Shown here: positions 32,647 to 39,560 of the stretch, piece after piece
How positions within the stretch are numbered: position 1 is the first letter of the stretch
Layout: every line of letters starts with the position of its first letter
Assembly (NCBI GenBank): GCA_031270605.1
Contig: JAISXG010000067.1
Span: 1-39,560 of the forward strand
DNA: 39,560 bases
Source: Oscillospiraceae bacterium
Lineage (GTDB): Bacteria > Bacillota > Clostridia > Oscillospirales > Acutalibacteraceae
Direction of reading: 5' to 3'
Program-made: the position numbers and the translations under genes
Notes under the pieces: model-generated
Seen by the model: the letters and a program-made list of their open reading frames with translations, nothing else
Databases searched by the model: none
What the model was told of the DNA's origin: nothing

Positions 32647-33378
32647 TCAATAATTCTTTTTATCGCTCTCAAAAACAGACGCGTCAAGCCCCTCGCGCAG
32701 GGCAATGTCTTTACCCTCAATGGCCCAGAGCATGCCGCGGCGCATCATCATGGCCGACGCAGGTGAAAGCTCAAACACATCGTCCGTGTGCCCCAGCGAA
32801 TTATAGAACACGCGCCCGTGACCCCACATTTTTGTCCACACAACGGGCATATCCACTGGCGGGTTAGCCGCATGATAATAAACCGCGTTTGGGAATCGCG
32901 TTGTGGCAAGCACGTGCACAGCCGGGTCAACGTGCAGATAATACTGCTCGCTCTTCACCGCAAAATCCTCGATCCCTTCGGTTATGGGGCTTTGTTCGGT
33001 TTGTTTTATGTTCACAGTGTAGTCAATGATGCCGCCGGGGTGCGAAACCCAGTTGCCGCCCGTAATGAACTGCCATTCTGTGTTCTCGCGAAACGAGTCG
33101 CACATGCCGCCGTGGTTGCCCGCCATGCCAACGCCGGAGGCTACCGCGCGGCTGACATTGCGGCACAAATCGCCCGAAAGCCGACCGCCCGTCCAAACAG
33201 GGCAAATGAGGTGTAGCGACATTAAAAAGTCAAGGTCCGCATACGCTTCAAGCGTGTCAGACACCGTGACGGCAAGCCCTTCATCCTCCAGCATTTTTTT
33301 GAAACGCGCGGCGACCTTGTCAGGCTCGTGGCCATCCCAACCGCCCCAAACGATTAAAGCTTTTTTCTGTTCACTCAT
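32647..33378 (-). CDS. ThuA-like (trehalose utilisation domain) protein
   Basis: The 243-residue protein has the class-I glutaminase-like fold of ThuA: ALIVWGGWDGHEPDKVAARFKKML at the N-terminus, LICPVWTGGRLSG near 60, GNHGGMCDSFRE near 88 and GHGRVFYNSLGHTDDVF near 190. ThuA proteins take part in sugar modification with Gfo/Idh dehydrogenases, as here. ATG at 33378 follows GAAAGGA. It is the first gene of the two-gene operon with a strong promoter at 33463-33491. Confidence 0.88.
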   Translation of the reverse strand: MSEQKKALIVWGGWDGHEPDKVAARFKKMLEDEGLAVTVSDTLEAYADLDFLMSLHLICPVWTGGRLSGDLCRNVSRAVASGVGMAGNHGGMCDSFRENTEWQFITGGNWVSHPGGIIDYTVNIKQTEQSPITEGIEDFAVKSEQYYLHVDPAVHVLATTRFPNAVYYHAANPPVDMPVVWTKMWGHGRVFYNSLGHTDDVFELSPASAMMMRRGMLWAIEGKDIALREGLDASVFESDKKNY

Positions 33379-33462
33379 GCTAACGCATCCTTTCTTGTGG
33401 GGCAATCAGAGCATGTTGACACTGACAGGAGCCCCGATCTCTTCCGTTTTTATTCTGCGTTT

Positions 33463-33491
33463 ATTGTAGGGTTTGTTTTATGAAATGTCAA
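33463..33491 (-). promoter_or_regulatory. Promoter of the thuA-gfo/idh operon
   Basis: On the minus strand a consensus TTGACA (33486-33491), 17 bases, TACAAT (33463-33468). Confidence 0.85.
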
Positions 33492-33512
33492 TAAGAATCC
33501 ATAGATTCTTAT
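33491..33512. promoter_or_regulatory. Palindromic operator at the thuA promoter
   Basis: ATAAGAATC (33491-33499) and GATTCTTAT (33504-33512) are perfect inverted repeats around CATA. The site touches the -35 box, so a dimeric regulator bound there could activate or repress. No regulator gene is adjacent. Confidence 0.7.
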
Positions 33513-33540
33513 AAAATTATTTGAGGGATGTGCCCAGAAG

Positions 33541-34077
33541 TCAATGCCCGTTCAAGCGTTTCCTGCGCTGCCGATAATCGGGCATATAAAGACCCATGAG
33601 CGCATGAAAGCCCTGCTGATGGTTCGGGTGCACAAAATGCACATATTCATGCAGCACAACATATTCCACCAGATCAAGCGGCTTGCCCATCAGCCGCCTG
33701 TTGAGCACAATGTGCTTTTTATCCACATGGCAAACGCCCCAGCGGCTTTTCATTTCTTTGACCGAAAGGCTGGGTTTTTCATTGAGCACCTGAGCAAACA
33801 GAGGGAAAATCCGCTTGCTGATACTCTCAAAAAATGCGAGGCATTCTTCATCATCGTATTGCTGTGAAACCGCCTCCCCGTCTGCCTTTGCCCTCAAATT
33901 TTCTATCGCGGCGAGGATCCAATCCTCTTTTGAGAGAACGAATGCATCAATCATGGCAAAAGGCGTGCGGCGGTTGGCCGAAACGGCCACACGCAGGTCG
34001 TCCCCTATGCGCAGATTCATGTTCTTTACATCTTTTATTGTCAACTCATAAGTAATTCTTCCGGCAGTCCGTTTCAT
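33541..34077 (-). CDS. YgjP-type zinc metalloprotein (DUF45)
   Basis: The 178-residue protein has the YgjP/SprT-like metal site HEYVH (143-147) with the following NH in FVHPNHQQGFHALM as the probable third ligand (His153). SRWGVC near residue 111 and LNRRLMGKPLDLVEYVVLHE are characteristic. Members are annotated as M48-related or pyrophosphatase-like; the reaction is not settled. The start at 34077 gives the normal N-terminus; the Shine-Dalgarno is weak. A terminator separates it from the upstream gene. Confidence 0.87.
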   Translation of the reverse strand: MKRTAGRITYELTIKDVKNMNLRIGDDLRVAVSANRRTPFAMIDAFVLSKEDWILAAIENLRAKADGEAVSQQYDDEECLAFFESISKRIFPLFAQVLNEKPSLSVKEMKSRWGVCHVDKKHIVLNRRLMGKPLDLVEYVVLHEYVHFVHPNHQQGFHALMGLYMPDYRQRRKRLNGH

Positions 34078-34089
34078 TTTATTACCAAC

Positions 34090-34122
34090 AAAAAACGGTG
34101 CAGCATTGAAAACGCCGCACCG
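34090..34122 (-). terminator. Terminator of the 294-residue gene
   Basis: CGGTGC (34096-34101) pairs with GCACCG (34117-34122), with GC/GC inside. On the minus strand six T follow (34090-34095). Confidence 0.75.
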
Positions 34123-34129
34123 GTCCTTT

Positions 34130-35014
34130 TTATTCAAGCCCCAGCATCTGCATGATGCCGCTCTTTTTCTTTGCTTTCTTCGGTTTATAAACAGGCGGAT
34201 TTTCAAGGCGCATATTGGCGCTTTTGCTTTTGCCCAAAATACGGTTGACCTCAATCACCGGCTCCATCATGGAGTCGCTGATATATTCAAGCATGATCTT
34301 CATTTTGGCCGGGTCGTTTTTCAGCGAGCCGAGAATCGTCACCACAATCAGGCTTTGCAGCTCGTTTGTGCCGTCCTCATAAATCTCGTTGATCACATTG
34401 AACAGCTTGCGCAGCTTTTGGGGGTTGTTTTCTCTCAGCGCATTGTGCACCACAGCGTTACCGTGTTTGACAAAAAAGTCCTCGGCCAAAAACTCGCCGT
34501 AGGTTTCAATGTTTATGCGGTAAGGCTCTTTCAGCTCCGGGTAAGCGCCCGCAAGGCGGTTTGCAAGCGTGTTCGGGTCATAGCTCAACGCGCCGCTTTT
34601 CGCCGCGGACTTTGAAACAGGCACGGGCATTTTTGACTTTTGGGCGGCAAGCTGCTTTTTGCCGTAATAATCCAGAATGGTGTCTGAAATTTCGTTGACG
34701 ATGAATTTGACATCCTTTTCGCCATACTCCTCCAAATCCAAAAGGTTGGTGGAAATCGCGGTGAACTCGCTGTCGTCATCGTCGTGGGCGGTGGTTTCGC
34801 CCGAAAGCAAAAAGATTTTGCCGTTTGCATATAAAATACGCAGCTTCGCCTTCTCACCCGCATACTGTAGCAGCATCGACTGCTCTTCGCGTTCAAAAAC
34901 GGGCGTTTCGTTCTTTTTCACACCCTCGGGAAAAACAGGGGCAAACCCGTGGGCGGCCGTCACCTGGTCAAGCCCTTTATAAATTTGAACAAACACCGTT
35001 CGCAAATCCAACAT
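34130..35014 (-). CDS. Unrecognised protein, 294 residues
   Basis: I do not recognise a family. It has no signal peptide or membrane segment. The N-terminal half (1-120) looks like a mixed alpha/beta domain with an acidic patch HDDDDSE near residue 77. A linker rich in Lys/Ser/Pro (120-140) leads to a mostly helical C-terminal half (145-265) and a very basic tail KPKKAKKKSG (277-286). The tail suggests nucleic-acid or membrane-surface contact (inference). AAAGGA precedes the ATG. It lies 63 bases after the FGGY kinase gene, probably in the same transcript, and ends at a terminator. Confidence 0.8.
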   Translation of the reverse strand: MLDLRTVFVQIYKGLDQVTAAHGFAPVFPEGVKKNETPVFEREEQSMLLQYAGEKAKLRILYANGKIFLLSGETTAHDDDDSEFTAISTNLLDLEEYGEKDVKFIVNEISDTILDYYGKKQLAAQKSKMPVPVSKSAAKSGALSYDPNTLANRLAGAYPELKEPYRINIETYGEFLAEDFFVKHGNAVVHNALRENNPQKLRKLFNVINEIYEDGTNELQSLIVVTILGSLKNDPAKMKIMLEYISDSMMEPVIEVNRILGKSKSANMRLENPPVYKPKKAKKKSGIMQMLGLE

Positions 35015-35077
35015 GCTGAATCATTCCTTTATTTAAAAATCTGTCTATGTGAGCGTTTTGCCGGCCGAACCAGAGGC

Positions 35078-36676
35078 CTAGCCGTTCAAACGCGAGAAAC
35101 TTTTCTTATTATTTTTATACAGGTCTTTGAACACCTCAAAACACTTGTCATAAGCCGCGGCATTCTCCCCGTTGGGCGCAAAGCACTTCTGCGCGGGAAT
35201 CAGCTTTTTCGCGCTGCCGATGGAGTCAATCAATCCAAGCCCCACCGCCATTGTCACCGCCGCGCCCACGGCGCCCACATTCTGCGGGTTTTCAACGGTT
35301 TCAATTCTTCTTCCTGTAATATCGGAAAGGATCTGGCAGGTCAGCTCCGCAAGAGCGCCGCCGCCCACAAAACGAATCACGTCAGAGGTTTTCACCTTCT
35401 TTTCAGAAGCCTCAAGAAACCAGCGAAGATGATAACAAACGCCCTCAAGCACCGCGCGAATCAACTCAGACTTGCCTGTTTCAAGGCTGATGTTAAAAAA
35501 CATGCCCCTTGCGTTCGGGTCTTCAAACGGGCAGCGGTTGCCGTGCAGCCAAGGGGTGAATATCACTCCCCCGCTCCCTGCGGGAACCTCTTTCACAACG
35601 TCTGTCATATAGTCATAAAGGCTTTTATACACGGTTTCAAAGCCTTCTGTCACATGCTTTTTTTCAAGATAAATGCCGATTTCGTCAAGCGCCAGATGGT
35701 CCTTGACCCATTCAAGGCATTTGCCCGCCGTTTCAAGCTCGGCAAAATAATTGTATTTGCCCTCGTCCGCGCCCACAATGGCGGCAATCATGGCGCTTGT
35801 GTCCACAATGCTTTTGTCGATCACGGTGGAGACCCAGCCCGAGGTGCCGGAATAGATATGCGTGTCGCCAAGGGCGACCGCGCCCGCGCCCACACCGATA
35901 AGCGCCGCGTCACCGCCGCCGCCGAACACCGGTGTGCCCGCAGCCAAACCAAGCTCTGCGGCCTGCTGCTCACGCAGCCCGCCCACCGGAATCGTCGCTT
36001 TCATGATCGGCGCGAGATGTTCTGTGTTCACGCCGAGCATTTTGCACATTTCGCGGCTCCAGTTTTGTTTATCCTTGCGAATATCATAAATCAGCGTCGC
36101 AAAAGCGGAATCGGGAGTCATGATAAAATTGCCGGTCATCCTGCAAATCAGGCTTTCTTTTACATCAAGCCATTTGTGCACACGGGCAAATACTTCAGGC
36201 TCGTGGGCCTCGACCCATTTATATTTCCACACCGGGTCTTTCACCGAAAGGGCAACGGCTCCCGTGTAGCGCAATGATTTCAGCAGCTTCACAACGTTTG
36301 CGCCGGCGACCTGCAGCCCGTGAGCCATACCCTGTTTGAGCTCCTCACGCGCACGCTGATCCATATAGCTCATGGCGCGGCGCACATGGCGGCCCTCTTT
36401 ATCAACTAAAACAAGGCCCTGCATCTGAGAGCAAAACGAAATGCCCTCAATTTTTTCGGGTGCGATGCCTGCGTTTGCAAGCGCGGTGCGTGTGGTGGAG
36501 CACATGGCCTCCCACCATTCGTCAGGGTCCTGCTCGGCGCCGCCGTCAGGCAGCACAAACAGCGAATACCCAGCTGAGGCATAGCCCAACAGCTCGATGG
36601 TTTTTGCAATCGCAAACACACAGGTCTTCACCCCTGTTGTGCCGATGTCATACGCAATCACATATTTCTTTTCCAC
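35078..36676 (-). CDS. FGGY-family carbohydrate kinase (xylulokinase-like)
   Basis: Sugar kinase of 532 residues. The N-terminal ASKHA phosphate motif YDIGTTGVKTCVF is near residue 6, GISFCSQMQGLVLVD near 78, GGGGDAALIGVGAGA near 257, and the C-terminal adenosine motif FVGGGALAELTCQILSDITGR near 430. Xylulose is the best guess, but related gluconate, fuculose and erythritol kinases share this pattern. GTG at 36676 is chosen over GTG at 36688 because AGAGGGTGG lies upstream at a suitable distance. The ThuA/Gfo operon nearby suggests a local sugar-use theme. Confidence 0.88.
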   Translation of the reverse strand: MEKKYVIAYDIGTTGVKTCVFAIAKTIELLGYASAGYSLFVLPDGGAEQDPDEWWEAMCSTTRTALANAGIAPEKIEGISFCSQMQGLVLVDKEGRHVRRAMSYMDQRAREELKQGMAHGLQVAGANVVKLLKSLRYTGAVALSVKDPVWKYKWVEAHEPEVFARVHKWLDVKESLICRMTGNFIMTPDSAFATLIYDIRKDKQNWSREMCKMLGVNTEHLAPIMKATIPVGGLREQQAAELGLAAGTPVFGGGGDAALIGVGAGAVALGDTHIYSGTSGWVSTVIDKSIVDTSAMIAAIVGADEGKYNYFAELETAGKCLEWVKDHLALDEIGIYLEKKHVTEGFETVYKSLYDYMTDVVKEVPAGSGGVIFTPWLHGNRCPFEDPNARGMFFNISLETGKSELIRAVLEGVCYHLRWFLEASEKKVKTSDVIRFVGGGALAELTCQILSDITGRRIETVENPQNVGAVGAAVTMAVGLGLIDSIGSAKKLIPAQKCFAPNGENAAAYDKCFEVFKDLYKNNKKSFSRLNG

Positions 36677-36735
36677 AACAACACCCACCCTCTTTTAAGC
36701 TTGTTTATTATATTCAAAATAAACTCACGCAAAAA

Positions 36736-37341
36736 CTACAGCATCGAGCGCCGCCCCTCAATGGCGCGCGAAAGGGTCACTTCGTCCGCATACTGCAAAT
36801 CAGATCCGACAGGCAGGCCATATGCCAGCCGTGAGACCGAAAGGCCGAGGGGGCTGAGCAGCTTTGCGATATACATCGCCGTCGTCTCGCCCTCAACGTC
36901 TGAATTGGTGGCGAGAATGACCTCTTTGACCTCGCCGGTTTGAATGCGCGCGAGCAGCTCCTTCACTGTCAGCTGCTCGGGCCCCACTCCGTCAAGGGGC
37001 GAGATCGCACCGTGCAGCACATGATAAACGCCCTTATATTCCCGTGTTTTTTCAATTGCAAGCAGATCCTGTGCATCCTCAACGACGCAAATCTGGCTGC
37101 GGTCACGCGAGGGGTTGCCGCAAATTACGCAAAGCTCGTTTTCTGTCAGGTTGCAGCAAACGCTGCATTTGCGGATGTGCTCGCACGCGTCAAGAATCGC
37201 ATCTGCAATGCCCTTTGCCTCTTCAACCGGCAGCCCCAGCACATAAAAAGCCAAACGCTGCGCCGTTTTTCGGCCAATGCCCGGCATGCGCTCAAACTGT
37301 TCTATCAGCCGTTTTAAAGGGATGGCTCCATAGTCCATCAT
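36736..37341 (-). CDS. recR: Recombination mediator protein RecR
   Basis: Works with RecO/RecF to load RecA at gaps. The 201-residue protein has the helix-hairpin-helix MPGIGRKTAQRLAFY (19-33), the zinc finger CSVCCNLTENELCVIC (about 58-73), and the Toprim domain starting ICVVEDAQDLLAIEKT. Its ATG overlaps the stop of ybaB (TAATG). Classic dnaX-ybaB-recR order. Confidence 0.96.
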   Translation of the reverse strand: MMDYGAIPLKRLIEQFERMPGIGRKTAQRLAFYVLGLPVEEAKGIADAILDACEHIRKCSVCCNLTENELCVICGNPSRDRSQICVVEDAQDLLAIEKTREYKGVYHVLHGAISPLDGVGPEQLTVKELLARIQTGEVKEVILATNSDVEGETTAMYIAKLLSPLGLSVSRLAYGLPVGSDLQYADEVTLSRAIEGRRSML

Positions 37342-37682
37342 TAAAACATTCCGGGCATTCCGGGAATATTCAGCCCTCCCGTAATTTTGCCCATCTCCTG
37401 GTCCATCATGTCCGCCGCCTTTGAAATGGCGCTGTTGACCGCAAGCATAATAAAGTCCTCAAGCATTTCAACATCCTCCGGGTCAACGGCGGAGGGGTCG
37501 ATTTTAATATTTTTCAGCTCGTGCCTGCCGTTGCAGGTCACTTCCACCACGCCGCCACCTGCGGAAGCGGTGTAATCGCGCTCCTCAAGCTCCTTCTGCA
37601 CGCGCTCCATCTCTGCTTGCATATCCTGAATTTTTTTCATCATATTGCCGCCCGCGCCGGCATTCGGAATTCTGGCTTTCAT
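37341..37682 (-). CDS. ybaB: YbaB/EbfC nucleoid-associated protein
   Basis: Small DNA-binding dimer of 113 residues. KKIQDMQAEMERVQKELEER near residue 15 is the long coiled helix of the family, followed by VEVTCNGRHELKNIKIDPS. The Met/Pro/Gly-rich ends are usual in clostridial members. ATG at 37682 has AAGGAG 10 bases upstream; the TTG at 37691 is too close to it. Operon with dnaX and recR. Confidence 0.94.
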   Translation of the reverse strand: MKARIPNAGAGGNMMKKIQDMQAEMERVQKELEERDYTASAGGGVVEVTCNGRHELKNIKIDPSAVDPEDVEMLEDFIMLAVNSAISKAADMMDQEMGKITGGLNIPGMPGMF

Positions 37683-37704
37683 ATTGTTCAAACTCCTTTA
37701 TATT

Positions 37705-39513
37705 TTATGATAACAATTCCACTTTTACGCTCACATCAAGGTGCAGTACCTTCTTTACCGCATCGCTCACCGCCGCACAATAGGCGGGATCGCCCGACAA
37801 AACCATGTTCACCACAGGGTTCGGCGTTTTGAAAATCAGCACGCTACCGCGAAGCTCAGCGCCCGCGCCCTTGACCATGCTCATCATGGGGGGGCAAAGC
37901 CGCACAATTTCGGCACACACATTATCCCACACCCTGCCCTGCAAAGCGTTTTCACCCGCAGGGGGAGCGGCGGGTTCAAAATTCGCCTGCATAAACGGCG
38001 GGGGTGCGGCCGCCACAGGGGGCGCAAAGGCCGCGTCTTCATCCGGGGGCTCGAAATCATCGTCATTCCCAAAGGGAACGCCATCATCCTCATCATCAAA
38101 CGGGAGGGTCTCATTTTCAGAATCCCACACCTGTTCTTCGCCGCCGAAGGGCTGCGTGTCAGGCGCTTTGGCACTTTCATATTCAGCAGCAGGGGGCGCA
38201 TCCGGCGTGAAGGGCAAAACCTCATTCTCTTCGGGTGGCTTCTCGGGTAAGGGGATGTCCGCCTCTTTCACAAACGCCGGCGCTTCTTCGGGCACGGCAG
38301 GTGATAATCGTGCGGGATCCACTTGTTCAGTGACAAATAGCGGGAGCGGTGCCGCTGGTTTTATTCCCGCGGCAACTGCCGCTTCGAGCGCCGCAATGCG
38401 CTCTAAAAGCGCGGCGATGTTGTCCTCCAGTTCCGGTGAACAAAGGCGCACAAGTGCCATTTCCACTTCAATCCTGCCGTTTTTGCTGCGCCGCAGACTT
38501 TCTGCACAGGCTGTCAAAACCGCGATCCCGCGCAACACCGCTTCTAAAGAAAACAGCGCCGCGTGGGCCTTGAGCTGCTCCATTTCATCTTTTGTGCACA
38601 AAATCATGGCTTCGGGCTCGCGCACCGTCTTCACGATCATCAAATCGCGAAAATGGCTCACAAGCTCGGCGCAAAGGCGCTCCGCGTCAAATGACGCTTT
38701 ATGCAGCTCGTCCGCGATTTGCAGTGCCTTAGCCGAATCCTTTTTAAAAATCGCAGCAGAGAGGGCGAACAAATGCGCTTTGCCCACGATACCCGCCGCG
38801 TCACGCACGAGAGCGGCGTCAATCTCCTTTGCCCCGCCCGCCAAGCAGCGGTCAAGCAGCGAAAGAGCGTCTCGCGCAGCGCCGTCGGCAATCCTCGCAA
38901 TCAGAATTGCCGCTTCATGGGTGATGGAAGCACCCTCCTGTTCCGCCACATATTCAAGTAATTCTGCGACAGCCTCAGGCTCGATCCGCCGAAAGTCAAA
39001 GCGCTGGCAGCGCGACAAAATGGTTGAGGGCAGCTTTTGCACCTCGGTGGTCGCCAATATAAAAATCACATGCCCCGCGGGCTCTTCCAGCGTTTTCAGC
39101 AACGCGTTGAATGCCTCGATTGTCAGCATGTGCACTTCGTCTATGATATAAACACGGTATTTCGCCTGAGCCGGCGTAAAAACAGATTCCTCACGCAGCG
39201 CGCGAATGTCGTCAATGCCGCGGTTGCTGGCCGCGTCGATTTCGACCACATCCAAAATCGCGCCCGAATCAATGCCCCGGCAATTCTCGCACGCGTTGCA
39301 GGGGTTGCCGCCCTTGGGCGCAAGGCAGTTGACGGCTTTGGCAAGGATTTTGGCGCAGGAGGTTTTGCCCGTTCCCCGCGAACCCGTAAAAAGATAGGCA
39401 TGGGAAAGGCGGTTTGCAGAAACCTCCCCCTCAAGCGTGCGGGTCACCTGCGGCTGCCCCACAACATCACGAAAGGTCTGCGGCCTCCATTTTCTGTAAA
39501 GAACCTTATACAC
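37705..39513 (-). CDS. dnaX: DNA polymerase III subunit gamma/tau
   Basis: Clamp-loader ATPase of 602 residues. Walker A GSRGTGKTS (44-52), zinc-module cysteines in CLAPKGGNPCNACENC (63-78), Walker B YIIDEVHMLT (123-132) and the SRC sensor ILSRCQRFDFRR near 165. The region about 395-510 is Pro/Glu/Asp-rich and acts as linker, followed by the tau C-terminal domain (VWDNVCAEIVRLCPPMMSMVKG). The best start is GTG at 39513, giving MYKVLYRKWRP as in homologues; a TTG at 39516 is adjacent. I did not verify a frameshift site for a shorter gamma product. Confidence 0.95.
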   Translation of the reverse strand: MYKVLYRKWRPQTFRDVVGQPQVTRTLEGEVSANRLSHAYLFTGSRGTGKTSCAKILAKAVNCLAPKGGNPCNACENCRGIDSGAILDVVEIDAASNRGIDDIRALREESVFTPAQAKYRVYIIDEVHMLTIEAFNALLKTLEEPAGHVIFILATTEVQKLPSTILSRCQRFDFRRIEPEAVAELLEYVAEQEGASITHEAAILIARIADGAARDALSLLDRCLAGGAKEIDAALVRDAAGIVGKAHLFALSAAIFKKDSAKALQIADELHKASFDAERLCAELVSHFRDLMIVKTVREPEAMILCTKDEMEQLKAHAALFSLEAVLRGIAVLTACAESLRRSKNGRIEVEMALVRLCSPELEDNIAALLERIAALEAAVAAGIKPAAPLPLFVTEQVDPARLSPAVPEEAPAFVKEADIPLPEKPPEENEVLPFTPDAPPAAEYESAKAPDTQPFGGEEQVWDSENETLPFDDEDDGVPFGNDDDFEPPDEDAAFAPPVAAAPPPFMQANFEPAAPPAGENALQGRVWDNVCAEIVRLCPPMMSMVKGAGAELRGSVLIFKTPNPVVNMVLSGDPAYCAAVSDAVKKVLHLDVSVKVELLS

Positions 39514-39560
39514 CAAACTCTACATCCGTTTCTGTTCACAATAAAATCACTTTCTGATTT

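Noticed and set aside
34949-36277. 442-codon plus-strand ORF antisense to the FGGY kinase
   Set aside because: His/Arg-rich shadow with no start signal; the opposite strand encodes clear FGGY motifs.
37805-39151. 448-codon plus-strand ORF antisense to dnaX
   Set aside because: Low-complexity Ser/Ala-rich shadow of a well-supported dnaX reading frame in GC-rich DNA.
1-39560. tRNA, rRNA, transposase or prophage genes
   Set aside because: None recognised on either strand.

Overview
The window looks like chromosomal DNA of an anaerobic, fermentative Clostridia-type Firmicute, most likely in the Oscillospirales/Ruminococcaceae neighbourhood; this is inference from gene content only. Supporting points are a ferredoxin-linked indolepyruvate oxidoreductase, a clostridial-style Rrf2 regulator with three cysteines, a dnaX-ybaB-recR operon, AGGAGG-type ribosome binding sites and sigma-A-like promoters. 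Most genes are GC-rich. A few are clearly AT-rich (the methyltransferase near 12.2 kb, the XRE gene near 15.4 kb, the TIR gene near 31 kb) and look acquired. I saw no rRNA, tRNA, transposase or prophage gene.

Layout. 0-5 kb (minus): iorA-iorB-paaK-ACT, an aryl-pyruvate to aryl-acyl-CoA module for aromatic amino acid fermentation. 5-10 kb: a divergent IscR/CymR-like Rrf2 gene and a sulfur region, metY (preceded by a tiny ORF whose peptide carries a Cys-Arg-Cys-Cys run) and metN-metI-metQ. 10.4-15 kb: nifS, nifU, an AT-rich methyltransferase, nadA and mnmA; apart from the methyltransferase these share a theme of sulfur mobilisation, Fe-S assembly and their users. 15.0-15.6 kb: a relic type I-C-like CRISPR array without cas genes, then a small XRE repressor. 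15.7-18.6 kb: proC (minus), coaX and a PfkB/HldE-like sugar kinase (plus). 18.7-22.6 kb (minus): a secreted beta-propeller protein, an alpha/beta hydrolase and a long PRPP synthetase. 22.8-27.1 kb: a GPH-type transporter (plus) and a three-gene ABC exporter (minus) with an attenuator-like leader. 27.4-30.3 kb: panE and ilvD (branched-chain amino acid/pantothenate). 30.5-31.5 kb: a solitary AT-rich macro-TIR fusion gene. 31.6-36.7 kb (minus): ThuA-like and Gfo/Idh genes, a YgjP-type metalloprotein, an unrecognised gene and an FGGY kinase. 36.7-39.5 kb (minus): recR, ybaB, dnaX.

The strongest candidates for something new are: (1) the macro-TIR fusion, which would place an NAD-cleaving TIR and an ADP-ribose-binding fold in one chain, a possible single-gene analogue of Thoeris-type defence; (2) the Cys-codon-rich leader ORF ahead of metY, a likely cysteine-sensing leader; (3) four long (about 147-164 bp) imperfect palindromes in intergenic regions, two sharing the same termini and several rich in G-U compensated pairs, suggesting a MITE-like or structured-RNA family; (4) an attenuator hairpin overlapped by a 23-codon ORF ahead of the ABC exporter.
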